This document shows, piece by piece, positions 35,038-43,746 of a DNA stretch of 64,000 nucleotides. The stretch lies in assembly GCA_011191975.1 (NCBI GenBank), contig DUFA01000116.1, forward strand, positions 1 to 64,000. Reading direction: 5' to 3'. Source of the stretch: Dehalococcoidia bacterium. Lineage in GTDB: Bacteria; Chloroflexota; Dehalococcoidia; Dehalococcoidales; UBA2162. The translations under genes were made by a program, and so were the position numbers. The notes under the pieces are model-generated. The model was not told the DNA's origin and did no database searches. It saw only the letters and a list, made by a program, of their open reading frames with translations. Each line of letters starts with the position of its first letter. The first letter of the stretch is position 1.

Positions 35038-35399
35038 AACGGAAAGAGACAGGGCATCTCGGAGAAAAGTTAGCGCGCGATCACCTGAAAAAGAAACATC
35101 ATCGTATTCTGGAAACGAATTACAATTGCCCTCATGGAGAGATCGATATTATCTCAAAGCAAAAAGATACACTCGTTTTTACCGAGGTGAGAACAAAAAC
35201 CGGTACGGAGTTCGGCACTCCGGAAGAATCCATTACACGGACCAAGAGGGAAAGAATGAGAGCCTGCGCCCTTTATTATTTGCAAACTCATGAAAATCCT
35301 GGAAAAGCGTGGCGAATCGATGTGGCCGCCGTGGAGATGGATAAAAATGGAAAACCATCACGTATCGATTTTATTGAGAACGCGGTGGGTGAAGAATAG
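35034..35399 (+). CDS. yraN: YraN/UPF0102 family nuclease-like protein
   Basis: 121 residues from ATG 35034, which overlaps the rnhB stop by four bases; a longer frame into rnhB is not supported. The family core is visible: GHLGEKLARDHLKKKHHRILE, then CPHGEIDII and LVFTEVRTKTGTEFGTPEESI, with the Glu/Asp/Glu-x-Lys-like nuclease positions (the Lys is Arg here). UPF0102 proteins have a restriction-endonuclease-like fold and are almost always next to rnhB. The exact function is unsettled. Confidence 0.92.
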   Translation: MKRKETGHLGEKLARDHLKKKHHRILETNYNCPHGEIDIISKQKDTLVFTEVRTKTGTEFGTPEESITRTKRERMRACALYYLQTHENPGKAWRIDVAAVEMDKNGKPSRIDFIENAVGEE

Positions 35400-35732
35400 T
35401 ATATTTTACACTTTACCCTTGGAAACGACTGTGCTAAAATAAACTGCTTTATGTAGAACAGACCACTGGACCTGCCCCTTTGGTCTTTATAATATGACTC
35501 ATTGGGAAGAAGAATCCCGTTGGATAATATATATTATCGATACAAGCCTTAACAGGATTGTCGAGGGATTATTGTTTATTCAGGAAAACACACGAATGAT
35601 TTCTAGTAATTACTCTGCGAACCATCAATTTTAAGGATCACTATGTAATAACGTTTTGACCATGGAGTTATTTACAGAATTTGAACTAGAAAAATTATTT
35701 AAACTGACAGCTGCCGAAATAGGGGAGAATTG
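35400..35732. other. Intergenic region, no gene seen
   Basis: About 330 bases between yraN and the translin-like gene. A six-base stem (AGACCA 35460-35465 with TGGTCT 35481-35486, then TTTAT) may be a weak terminator of the lysA-yraN block. The promoter of the next unit must lie further right. Nothing else was recognised. Confidence 0.4.
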
Positions 35733-36392
35733 ATGACTGAACCTACTGATAACCTTGATATAATCTCTGAACAGATAAGAGAAAACCTGACCGCGAAAGA
35801 CAGGGCAAGAGAAAAGATGCTGCCAATGTGTCGGGAAGCTATTCGCTGTTGCAGTGAGGGCATCAGAGCGATACACAGACAGGAGTTTGAAAAAGCGAAA
35901 GGATTACTTGAATCTGCCCATAAACTACTTAAGGAAAGCGAAGAAGCTCTTGCTGGCAGTCCTGAGCTGATAAATACCGGTTCACTACGTGATGCCCAGA
36001 AAGAGTATGTAGAAGGCTGCTCTGTATTAAATATAGTTACTGGTAAATTACTTCCGACTGTAGAGGAACTGGCTGTGGATTCCGCTGCTTATCTGAACGG
36101 CCTCGGAGAAGCTGCCAGTGAGTTAAGGCGCTACCTGCTGGACAGTATGAGAAAAGGAGATATATCAAAGGGTGAAGAACTGCTGACGGCGATGGATGAC
36201 ATATACAGTATCCTCATTACCATGGACTTCCCGGATGCGATAACGGGAGGACTACGGAGGACAACGGACATGCTCCGGGGTGTGCTTGAAAGAACCAGAA
36301 GTGACCTGACGCTTTTTATAACCCAGCAAGACCTTGGACAGAGAATAGAAAATCTGGAAAAGAAACTTGAGAGAATAGAGAAAGGCTGGTAA
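35733..36392 (+). CDS. Translin family protein
   Basis: 219 residues, all-helical, starting at ATG 35733 (GGGGAGA upstream; a TTG three bases earlier is the alternative). The C-terminal half matches translin: DSAAYLNGLGEAASELRRYLLDSMRKGD, then DDIYSILITMDFPDAITGGLRRTTDMLRGVLERTRSDLT. Translin octamers bind single-stranded nucleic acid in eukaryotes, with relatives in archaea and some bacteria. The Glu residues that make TRAX a nuclease cannot be fixed by eye. It ends in a Lys/Glu coiled tail. It lies 49 bases ahead of hppA, possibly co-transcribed. Confidence 0.8.
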   Translation: MTEPTDNLDIISEQIRENLTAKDRAREKMLPMCREAIRCCSEGIRAIHRQEFEKAKGLLESAHKLLKESEEALAGSPELINTGSLRDAQKEYVEGCSVLNIVTGKLLPTVEELAVDSAAYLNGLGEAASELRRYLLDSMRKGDISKGEELLTAMDDIYSILITMDFPDAITGGLRRTTDMLRGVLERTRSDLTLFITQQDLGQRIENLEKKLERIEKGW

Positions 36393-36441
36393 CAATCAGG
36401 GAAATAATTGATTCATCGACAATAGAAAGGAGTTTTTCTAA

Positions 36442-38463
36442 ATGGACTTGATTTGGCTTGCCGTTATAGCCGGGATTATAGGCATTCTGTTCGTGGTCTA
36501 TCTTGCCGTAAATGTGCTTAAGAAAGATGTCGGCAGCGAAAGAATCAGGGAAATAACCTCGGCGATTGAGGAAGGTTCCAAGGCTTTTCTCAAGCGCGAA
36601 TATATCACTCTAGCCGTATTCGTGGTAGTTGTTTTCATTGTACTCTGTGTGATTCCTGATATAAGGTGGGAAGCAGGGGTCGCTTATCTTGTAGGAGCAG
36701 TCACCTCTGCTGGAGCCGGGTATATAGGTATGAGAATGGGCGTGAAAGCAAACGGTCGTACCGCCACGGCGGCGCAGAAAGGATTGAATCCTGCGTTACG
36801 TGTTGCTTTCTCCAGTGGTTCGGTAATGGGAACGACGGTGGTGGCGCTGGGTATACTTGGTCTGAGTATTATCTACCTTATCTTCGGCGGAAACGAGATA
36901 GTCAAGATTATCACGGGTTTCAGCTTCGGGGCTTCTTCCATAGCCCTGTTTTCAAGAGTCGGCGGTGGAATTTTTACCAAGGGTGCGGATGTAGGTTCGG
37001 ACCTGGTCGGCAAGGTAGAAGCCGGTATACCGGAGGATGATCCGAGAAATCCTGGAGTTATTGCTGATAACGTCGGTGATAATGTCGGTGATATAGCTGG
37101 TATGGGAGCTGACTTGTTTGAGTCTTATGCTGCGTCTATCGTAGCTACCCTGGTGGTTGCTGTGACAGCCGGATCCGCCTGGGATTCGGATAAGGCTGTT
37201 CTCCCGTTTATAATAGCAGCCGGTGGTATTCTAGCAGGAATAATCGGGTCTTTCTTTGTCAGAACCGGTGAGAAGGCCGAGATGAAATCTCTTTTATGGG
37301 CTCTCCGACGCGGAATCTACGTAGCGTCGGTTCTTGTTGTTGTGATATCCGGACTGGTGATCTGGAAAATGGATGTAGGTTTTGGAGTGTTCTGGGCGGT
37401 ACTTGCAGGTTTGATCGCCGGAATACTGATTGGTCTAAGTGTCGAGTATTATACGTCGTATACCTATAAACCTACTCAGGCTATAGCTGAATCGGCCGAG
37501 ACAGGTACCGGGACATTAATTATCAAAGGTTTCGGGACTGCAATGATGAGTACATTAATTCCGGTAGTACTGGTTGTTATTGCCACGATAGTCGCCTATC
37601 AGGTAGCCGGTCTGTACGGGATTGCGATTGCTGCACTCGGTATGCTTTCTACCCTCGGTATTACTTTGGCAACTGACGCTTATGGGCCAGTTGCCGATAA
37701 TGCTGGAGGTATTGCCGAGCAGGCGCACCTTGACCCGGAAGTGAGAGAGAGAACGGATGCCTTGGATTCACTGGGTAATACAACAGCAGCAACCGGGAAA
37801 GGATTCGCAATCGGTTCCGCCGCACTGGCTGCTCTCGGTATGACTGCTGCCTTCGGAGAGACCATGAAGGTCCAGGGATATGAAATTGACATAAGTCTAT
37901 TGAATCCGGTTGTTATCGTGGGTCTTTTTATTGGCGCGATGATGGTTTTCATATTCAGCGCTTTGACGATGGAGGCCGTGGGAAAAGCAGCCATGGGAAT
38001 AGTCAATGAAGTACGCCGACAATGGCGTGAAATAACGGGTTTGATGGAAGGAACCGCCAAGCCCGATTATGCCAGGTGTGTCAGCATCTCGACAGGTGCT
38101 GCTCTCAAAGCCATGATACTTCCGGGACTGCTGGCGGTTATTACACCTATTCTGGTCGGTCTTATACTCGGGGCAAATGCTCTCGGTGGCATGCTTATCG
38201 GTGCGATAAGCGCAGGTTTCCTGCTGGCCGTGACCATGGCTAATGCAGGTGGAGCCTGGGATAATGCGAAAAAATGGATCGAGACCGGGAAACACGGTGG
38301 TAAAGGTTCCGATGCTCATAAAGCCGCGGTGGTGGGCGATACGGTAGGTGATCCCTTTAAAGATACCTCCGGGCCATCGCTGAATATTCTGTTGAAACTC
38401 ATGTCGATCGTGGCAGTAGTTTTTGCCCCGATATTTACACTTAACGGCTGGCTGAATTTATAA
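36442..38463 (+). CDS. hppA: Membrane-bound ion-pumping pyrophosphatase, K+-dependent type
   Basis: 673-residue integral membrane pump with about 16 helices that uses pyrophosphate hydrolysis to move H+ or Na+. Substrate motifs are present: DVGSDLVGKVEAGIPEDDPRNP, IADNVGDNVGDIAGMGADLFESY, DAYGPVADNAGGIAEQA, and near the end NAGGAWDNAKKW with GDTVGDPFKDTSGPS. The residue that separates subclasses, in GNTTAATGKGFA, is Ala, which marks the K+-dependent group; K+-independent pumps have Lys there. Whether the ion is H+ or Na+ was not decided. AAAGGAG precedes the ATG. Confidence 0.96.
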   Translation: MDLIWLAVIAGIIGILFVVYLAVNVLKKDVGSERIREITSAIEEGSKAFLKREYITLAVFVVVVFIVLCVIPDIRWEAGVAYLVGAVTSAGAGYIGMRMGVKANGRTATAAQKGLNPALRVAFSSGSVMGTTVVALGILGLSIIYLIFGGNEIVKIITGFSFGASSIALFSRVGGGIFTKGADVGSDLVGKVEAGIPEDDPRNPGVIADNVGDNVGDIAGMGADLFESYAASIVATLVVAVTAGSAWDSDKAVLPFIIAAGGILAGIIGSFFVRTGEKAEMKSLLWALRRGIYVASVLVVVISGLVIWKMDVGFGVFWAVLAGLIAGILIGLSVEYYTSYTYKPTQAIAESAETGTGTLIIKGFGTAMMSTLIPVVLVVIATIVAYQVAGLYGIAIAALGMLSTLGITLATDAYGPVADNAGGIAEQAHLDPEVRERTDALDSLGNTTAATGKGFAIGSAALAALGMTAAFGETMKVQGYEIDISLLNPVVIVGLFIGAMMVFIFSALTMEAVGKAAMGIVNEVRRQWREITGLMEGTAKPDYARCVSISTGAALKAMILPGLLAVITPILVGLILGANALGGMLIGAISAGFLLAVTMANAGGAWDNAKKWIETGKHGGKGSDAHKAAVVGDTVGDPFKDTSGPSLNILLKLMSIVAVVFAPIFTLNGWLNL

Positions 38464-38486
38464 TCTTAATACTCTGGAAATAATAG

Positions 38487-38519
38487 ATGATGGTTCTCCT
38501 GATTCAGGAGAACCATCAT
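38487..38519. terminator. Bidirectional intrinsic terminator
   Basis: A perfect 15-bp stem (38487-38501 with 38505-38519) with a three-base loop is followed by TTTT. It lies between the converging hppA and metallo-hydrolase genes. Confidence 0.92.
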
Positions 38520-38531
38520 TTTGTACTTAAC

Positions 38532-39149
38532 CTACATATTAAGAAACGGATTAGCCTTTTTCTCCGTTCCTATAGTTGTTTCCGGTCCGTGACCGGGATA
38601 GGCTATGGTCTCTTCTGGCAGGATCATTAACTTAGTAGCTATATTGTCTAGGAGTTGCCTGCCGTTACCCCCCGGCATATCGTATCTGCCGATACCGAAC
38701 CTGAACAAGGTATCTCCGGTAAAGACAACACCTTCACCGTAAAGGCATATGCCACCCTGCGTGTGCCCGGGTGTATGGATGACCAGGAAATGAAGATTGC
38801 CGATATCAACGCTGTCGCCACCTTTAAGTAACTGGCCAGGTTTCATTGGTGGCTGTTGAGGGAATCCGAATCCGCCCCCACGTCCGCCCTCAATGTACAT
38901 CGCATCTTCGGAGTGTATCGCAATAGGGGCTTCGGTAGCATCCGCTACTTCTTTCAGAGCACCGATATGGTCCGGGTGACCATGGGTAAGGACAATTAGC
39001 TTGATGTCCATACCAAGGTTGTTTATCTTATCGATAATCTCCCTGCCGTTTATACCCGGATCTATTACCATAGCTTCATTTGTAGATTCATCTCCAACAA
39101 TATAGCAGTTTGTTCCGAACGGCATTAATTCCAGTTTTTCTATAATCAA
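38532..39149 (-). CDS. Metallo-beta-lactamase-fold hydrolase (glyoxalase II-like)
   Basis: 205 residues beginning at TTG 39149 with AAGGA ten bases upstream. Zinc ligands are complete: LTHGHPDHIG (H-x-H-x-D-H), the His of HTPGHTQGG, the Asp of FTGDTLF, and the His of YPGHGPETTIG. The small size and the order fit the YcbL/glyoxalase-II-like group, which hydrolyses thioesters such as S-lactoylglutathione or related compounds. The C-terminal substrate domain of true glyoxalase II is missing. It converges on hppA with a shared terminator. Confidence 0.93.
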   Translation of the reverse strand: MIIEKLELMPFGTNCYIVGDESTNEAMVIDPGINGREIIDKINNLGMDIKLIVLTHGHPDHIGALKEVADATEAPIAIHSEDAMYIEGGRGGGFGFPQQPPMKPGQLLKGGDSVDIGNLHFLVIHTPGHTQGGICLYGEGVVFTGDTLFRFGIGRYDMPGGNGRQLLDNIATKLMILPEETIAYPGHGPETTIGTEKKANPFLNM

Positions 39150-39338
39150 TTGTTATCATTCCTTCCCTTGACTTTTGTATCCAAACGTAATATCTGACTA
39201 TCTAATATTAACATTATATACGAACAGCCAACAATCCATACGTACGGTTATTTAATAAGACTCTGGTAATAAGGTGTTATTGCTGATATTCTGTGTATAT
39301 ACAATCGACCGAGAGATAGTCTTAAAAAGGAATAATTG

Positions 39339-40346
39339 ATGGCAGAGGATATATTCCCGGTTCAGAACTCAACGTTATCAGAGAAAGCTTTAACGACCTG
39401 GATATACGAAAATTATGATTTCCAGAAATCGGTTAATTGTATTTTCTACAGGAAAGGATTGGGAATCTGTGACGCCTATAGGATCGAATCAGGGGAAGTG
39501 ACTCGTTTCCTGAAAATATTCATGCATGGCAGACGTACTGAAACCGATGTTTCCGAAGAAGTGCGTTTATTAAATTATCTTGGTGAGAACGGTGTATCAG
39601 TAGCTATGCCATTGATGAAAACAGACGGGAGTTATACCAGCGAGTTGAATGCACCTGAAGGTAAACGGTATGCCGTAATGTATGAGGGTGTTGAGGGCGA
39701 TGAAATCGGTGATGACGAAAATCATATCAGGTCGTTCGGTGAAATGGTCGGGAGGTTTCACCAGTGCTGTGATGACATGCCAGGAGAGTACCGCAGAAAA
39801 AATCTCGATCTAGAGTATCTTCTTGATTCAAGTATCGAAATCATATCACCGTTTATGCAACACCGAACTGAAGATCTTGATTTAATAATGCGAATTGCCG
39901 AATACTGCAAAGAACTAATACCAGCTTTATTGCCAAAATTACGCCCGGAATATGGTATATGCCATGGCGACCTGTACGGAGGTGATGTCAGGTTTACTGA
40001 AGACGACACTGCAATAATATTTGACTTTGACAGTTCAGGTTACGGCTGGCGAGCTTTGGATATAGGAGTATTCACGGGATCTCCGGACTGGATGGATACA
40101 ACCGATGAAGCAGACAGGATACGGATGAAGCAACAAAGAATATTCCTCGACGGTTACTTGAAGTACCGTTTCATAAGTGAAAATGAATTGATAGTAATGC
40201 GGTTATCTCTACCAATCCATCATATTTTCCTGATGGGCCATTTTCTAAAGTACTACGGAATTCACCAGGGGTATTCATTTGCTGATGATGAATATCTGGA
40301 ATGGTATATGGTCTGGTTCAGATATTGGGCAAAAGAGAATTTATGA
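39339..40346 (+). CDS. Aminoglycoside-phosphotransferase-fold kinase-like protein
   Basis: 335 residues with an APH/choline-kinase fold, closest in layout to the SrkA/homoserine-kinase-II group. ATP-lobe features include FLKIFMHGRRTETDVSEEVRLLNYL and YAVMYEGVEGDE. The catalytic loop is CHGDLYGGDVRF: the catalytic Asp is present, but the Asn expected four or five residues later is Asp. The metal-binding motif is IIFDFDSSGYGWRALDIG. The loop change may alter metal use. Substrates of the fold include aminoglycosides, homoserine, choline and Ser/Thr of proteins, and none can be chosen here. It starts at ATG 39339 and lies 28 bases before the DUF169 gene. Confidence 0.82.
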   Translation: MAEDIFPVQNSTLSEKALTTWIYENYDFQKSVNCIFYRKGLGICDAYRIESGEVTRFLKIFMHGRRTETDVSEEVRLLNYLGENGVSVAMPLMKTDGSYTSELNAPEGKRYAVMYEGVEGDEIGDDENHIRSFGEMVGRFHQCCDDMPGEYRRKNLDLEYLLDSSIEIISPFMQHRTEDLDLIMRIAEYCKELIPALLPKLRPEYGICHGDLYGGDVRFTEDDTAIIFDFDSSGYGWRALDIGVFTGSPDWMDTTDEADRIRMKQQRIFLDGYLKYRFISENELIVMRLSLPIHHIFLMGHFLKYYGIHQGYSFADDEYLEWYMVWFRYWAKENL

Positions 40347-40374
40347 CTAGATGAAGTAGGAGGATGAATATACG

Positions 40375-41154
40375 ATGAATCTGGAAATTTTACAAAGCTA
40401 TGGTGCTGATCTGGAGAACCTGATGATATTGAGGACATCACCCCTCGCGGTGAAGATGCTGAAAACGGAAGTTGATATACCGGAAGGTGCTGTTAGACCA
40501 AAGAAAGATAGAGGGTATCACCTGGCTCAGTGCCAGGCTTTTTCAATGTCACGGCGGATGGGGGAATCTATCGCGATGCTGAAAGAAGACAACTGGTGCT
40601 GGGGATCGTTATTTGCTTACGGACTGATAGATCCGAAAATAGCTGATAATTACCCGGCACTCACCAGTGATATGAAACACATACCTCTTACAGAGCATGG
40701 GAAATATGTAGGAGTAGTATCAGCGCCGCTGAAGACGGCAAATTTCGTACCTGATATTGTAATGATATATTCCAATGTCGGGCAACTCAGGCATATGCTT
40801 CACGTAATGAGTTTTACCGATGAAAAACCGATACATTCGATAATGTATCCGGTTGCTTCCTGCGCGATGTCGGTCGTGCCGGCGCTATCCGGCGAATCCT
40901 ATGTCACGTTGCCTGATCCTGGTGAATACGGACGCGCTCTGGTAGGCGAGGATGAGATTATCTATTCTCTTCCGACGGACAAGGTGGAGTTGCTGGTATC
41001 ACAGATAAAATCGTTCGAGGAAAGGAAAATGGGATACAGGCATTATGCCTTCCTGGAGATTAATGCTGATTTCCCGCGACCGCAATTTTACAAGGACCTG
41101 TATCGTGAGTGTGGACTTGACGCAGATGATATACCTACCTGGCCGGTAAGATAA
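40375..41154 (+). CDS. DUF169 family protein
   Basis: 259 residues with the DUF169 pattern: LRTSPLAVKMLKTEVDIPEGAVRPKKDRGYHLAQCQAFSMSRRMGESIAMLKEDNWCWGS, then the mid-region VPDIVMIYSNVGQLRHML and the C-terminal FEERKMGYRHYAF. Cysteines in AQCQAF and NWCWG are conserved positions that could bind a metal or cofactor. The family is common in anaerobes, including methanogens and Dehalococcoidia, and has no proven function. AGGAGGA precedes the ATG. Confidence 0.88.
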   Translation: MNLEILQSYGADLENLMILRTSPLAVKMLKTEVDIPEGAVRPKKDRGYHLAQCQAFSMSRRMGESIAMLKEDNWCWGSLFAYGLIDPKIADNYPALTSDMKHIPLTEHGKYVGVVSAPLKTANFVPDIVMIYSNVGQLRHMLHVMSFTDEKPIHSIMYPVASCAMSVVPALSGESYVTLPDPGEYGRALVGEDEIIYSLPTDKVELLVSQIKSFEERKMGYRHYAFLEINADFPRPQFYKDLYRECGLDADDIPTWPVR

Positions 41155-41178
41155 ACATCCAGTTTAGATACAAAAAAG

Positions 41179-41198
41179 GCGGGAGAATTTTCTCCCGC
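41179..41198. terminator. Intrinsic terminator, strongest on the minus strand
   Basis: GCGGGAGA (41179-41186) pairs with TCTCCCGC (41191-41198) across ATTT. On the minus strand the stem is followed after one base by T6, a textbook terminator; on the plus strand the T5 tract is seven bases away. A good minus-strand terminator implies a minus-strand gene to its right, where only a remnant remains. Confidence 0.85.
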
Positions 41199-41223
41199 TC
41201 CTGTGTTTTTACTCGTAATTTAG

Positions 41224-41335
41224 TTACGCTTCTTCTGGATAAGCTTTCATGCCGTGTTCAGGAATATCAAGTATTCGAGGACTGGATAGAGATTGATGAT
41301 GTCGTAAACCTGGTAAAGAAAAAGTCTTCTGCAAT
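41224..41335 (-). pseudogene. Possible frameshifted DUF1858-like remnant
   Basis: Minus-strand translation just upstream of the T6 terminator gives LYQVYDIINLYPVLEYLIFLN in one frame and IPEHGMKAYPEEA then TAA in the next frame. Joined by a one-base shift they resemble the DUF1858 layout (D-I-I-x-x-YP-x-x-x-x-x-L ... hGM). The match is by eye and short, and no start codon or upstream half is seen. A plus-strand frame across the same DNA (about 41196-41465, no start codon) is also open, so the reading is uncertain. Confidence 0.25.
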
Positions 41336-41480
41336 TGAACTTTCCTTTACCGACCGGAATGCTGGAGACAGGCTGATAGAAACCGCTAATATGGTAACAG
41401 GATACAGAAATTTCAAACATCTCCATAATAAGGGAATTCTAACGCGACCGAGAATCGACTATTGAAAGAAAAGGATAACT

Positions 41481-41516
41481 TTGTCTTGACAATGATATAC
41501 TCTGTATAATTATACT
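41481..41516 (+). promoter_or_regulatory. Probable promoter of the GYD-rdgB unit
   Basis: TTGTCT at 41481-41486 and TATAAT at 41505-41510 are 18 bases apart. An overlapping TTGACA (41486-41491) has TATACT (41511-41516) 19 bases away. Either pair could serve the genes beginning at 41548. Confidence 0.5.
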
Positions 41517-41547
41517 AGCTTACAAATGCTAATAAGGAGATAGTGAA

Positions 41548-41832
41548 ATGGCGGTTTACGTAATGCTGACAACATTAACTGACGAGGGGCGAAAAACAGT
41601 TAAGAACAATCCAGAGAGGATCAAAGAGGTCAATAAGGAAGTGGAAGAGATGGGGGGGAAGATCCTTGCCCAGTACGCCATCCTGGGACCTTACGATTTT
41701 ATCAACATCATTGAAACAGTAGGGAATACCACCATCACCAAGATAGCGCTTGAAATAAGCTCAAGAGGGACTCTGCAGTCGATGACGCTGGCCGCGATCC
41801 CGATAGACGACCTTATCGCATCCTGGCAATAG
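41548..41832 (+). CDS. GYD domain protein
   Basis: 94 residues. VYVMLTTLTDEGRKTVKNNPERIKEVNKEVEEMGGKI, then YAILGPYDFINIIE (the G-Y-D-like turn reads GPYDF), and the C-terminal RGTLQSMTLAAIPIDDL match the GYD family. These are small ferredoxin-like-fold proteins of unknown role, frequent in anaerobes and archaea. AAGGAGA lies before the ATG. The rdgB gene starts 15 bases after its stop, so they are likely co-transcribed. Confidence 0.92.
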   Translation: MAVYVMLTTLTDEGRKTVKNNPERIKEVNKEVEEMGGKILAQYAILGPYDFINIIETVGNTTITKIALEISSRGTLQSMTLAAIPIDDLIASWQ

Positions 41833-41847
41833 GTACGTTAACGAATA

Positions 41848-42450
41848 GTGAACCGTAAACTGCTGATTGCTACAAATAACCAGGGGAAAATACGCGAATA
41901 CAGAACTCTTCTTAAGGATATGCCCTTTGTTCTGGTTTCATTGGCTGATGAAACAATGATGACTGTTGTCGAAGAGACCGGGACTACATTCAAGGAAAAT
42001 GCTGGCTTGAAGGCAGAAAGCATTGCTGCTAAAAGCCGGCTTCTTACACTTGCGGATGATTCGGGTCTAGAGGTTGATGCGCTTAATGGTGAACCCGGGG
42101 TGATGTCTGCCAGGTATGCTGGAGATGAAGCTACTGATGCTGAGCGGATTGATTACCTGCTTTCGAAAATGAAGGATGTACCTGAAGGAAAACGTACCGC
42201 CCGTTTTCGATGTGTTATTGCCATCGCAGATCCTGATGGTGAAACGGAATATTTTACCGGTGAGTGCGAGGGGATAGTCCCTTTTGAGCCTGCCGGAGAA
42301 CTTGGTTTTGGCTATGATCCGATACTCTACATACCTGAATTTGGTAAAACCCTTGCCGAACTTGGACCCGAAATAAAAAACAGGATCAGCCACCGCGCCA
42401 GGGCAGCTGAAAAAGCCCGTCAAGCGCTTATCGATAGATATACCAGATAA
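41848..42450 (+). CDS. rdgB: XTP/dITP pyrophosphatase (RdgB/HAM1)
   Basis: 200 residues from GTG 41848. It hydrolyses non-canonical purine triphosphates (XTP, dITP) to monophosphates, keeping them out of DNA and RNA. Family signatures are LLIATNNQGKIREYRTLL at the N-terminus, TLADDSGLEVDALNGEPGVMSARYAG, and the C-terminal GFGYDPILYIPEFGKTLAEL with NRISHRARA. The length is typical. No strong ribosome binding site is visible, consistent with coupling to the GYD gene. Confidence 0.95.
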   Translation: MNRKLLIATNNQGKIREYRTLLKDMPFVLVSLADETMMTVVEETGTTFKENAGLKAESIAAKSRLLTLADDSGLEVDALNGEPGVMSARYAGDEATDAERIDYLLSKMKDVPEGKRTARFRCVIAIADPDGETEYFTGECEGIVPFEPAGELGFGYDPILYIPEFGKTLAELGPEIKNRISHRARAAEKARQALIDRYTR

Positions 42451-42526
42451 CGGATCATCTCTTGAATAAAACTCATTATTTGGTATATACTACACAACAC
42501 TACCAGTAACTTTTGGAGGAATAGTC

Positions 42527-43660
42527 ATGAAATTATCGTGTCTTCAGGAAAATCTGAATAAAGGGTTAAGCATAGTTGGGAGAGCAGTCGCTACCAGGAC
42601 TACACTTCCGATAACGAGCAATGTGCTGCTTACCGCAGAAAAGTCACGCCTGAAACTGGTCGCTACAAACCTTGAAATGGCCATTAGTTACTGGATAGGT
42701 GCTAAGGTTGAAGAGGAAGGCACTATAACGGTACCGGCGCGTCTTCTGACTGAATTCGTCGCTTCACTTCCCAATGAAAATATAGATATAGAACTTTCAT
42801 CCCGAACAAAGACACTGAGTTTAAAATGCGCAAGGTTTGAGGCAAGGATAAGCGGTGTCGATGCAAAGGACTTTCCGCCAATTCCGAATATCGATGAGGG
42901 TATCAAGACCAAACTGGACGTGGATACACTTGGCAAAGGAATAAGTCACGTTGCGTTTGCCGCGGCAACAGAAGAATCAAGGCCGGTTCTTACTGGAGTT
43001 GATGCCCGGTTCAATAAAGATCAACTAGTCCTGGCGGCTGCCGATGGTTTCCGGCTGGCTGTTTATAAACTCAATCTTTCACAATCCGTGAATCAACATG
43101 CCGAGGTAATCATTCCGGCCAGGACTCTCAACGAGCTTAACCGTATGATGACGGATGAAGAAGAGGGCGTGGATGTTACTATCAATCCGAACAAGAGCCA
43201 GGCTTTGTTCCGACTGAAGAATACCGAACTTGTTTCTCAGCTTGTTCAGGGAACATTTCCTCAGTACGATCAGCTTATTCCGCAGAGTCATACTACCCGT
43301 GTGACCGTGGATGTAGCCGATTTCCTGAGAGCAACAAGGACAGCTTCAATTTTTGCCAGGGACGGCAGTGGGATAGTCAGGCTTGTGGCGGCTTCTGATG
43401 GTGATGGTGCACCCGGTAAGTTGACCATATCTGCCCGTTCCGAAGAGATTGGGGATGACGTTGGTGAGATCGATGCTGCCGTGGAAGGTGAGGAAATGAA
43501 GATAGCCTTTAACGGTAAGTATCTTATCGACGTTTTAAATGTATTGACAGAGTCACAGGTAATCCTCGAAACGACCAATTCGTCCAGTCCCGGCGTTATC
43601 CGCCCGGTTGGCTCCGATAACTATGTCCATGTCGTAATGCCGATGTTTGTCCAGTGGTAA
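42527..43660 (+). CDS. dnaN: DNA polymerase III beta subunit (sliding clamp)
   Basis: 377-residue clamp with three repeated domains. Domain 1 begins MKLSCLQENLNKGLSIVGRAVATRTTLPITSNVLL, domain 2 contains RPVLTGVDARFNKDQLVLAAADGFRLAVYK, and domain 3 ends YLIDVLNVLTESQVILETTNSSSPGVIRP with the tail VHVVMPMFVQW. It encircles DNA and tethers polymerases. The gene is not next to dnaA, recF or gyrB, so it is dispersed or a second copy; the rest of the genome would decide. TTGGAGGA precedes the ATG and a strong terminator follows. Confidence 0.96.
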   Translation: MKLSCLQENLNKGLSIVGRAVATRTTLPITSNVLLTAEKSRLKLVATNLEMAISYWIGAKVEEEGTITVPARLLTEFVASLPNENIDIELSSRTKTLSLKCARFEARISGVDAKDFPPIPNIDEGIKTKLDVDTLGKGISHVAFAAATEESRPVLTGVDARFNKDQLVLAAADGFRLAVYKLNLSQSVNQHAEVIIPARTLNELNRMMTDEEEGVDVTINPNKSQALFRLKNTELVSQLVQGTFPQYDQLIPQSHTTRVTVDVADFLRATRTASIFARDGSGIVRLVAASDGDGAPGKLTISARSEEIGDDVGEIDAAVEGEEMKIAFNGKYLIDVLNVLTESQVILETTNSSSPGVIRPVGSDNYVHVVMPMFVQW

Positions 43661-43683
43661 TAGTCTAGTACAGTAATAAATAT

Positions 43684-43707
43684 GGGGAGATACTGATGTA
43701 TCTCCCC
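43684..43707 (+). terminator. Intrinsic terminator after dnaN
   Basis: GGGGAGATAC (43684-43693) pairs perfectly with GTATCTCCCC (43698-43707) across TGAT, followed by TTT. It overlaps the upstream part of the next open frame, which argues for the later start of that gene at 43747. Confidence 0.9.
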
Positions 43708-43746
43708 TTTCTGTTTGAACCATCTTGTGCATTGGAGAACAGTGAA

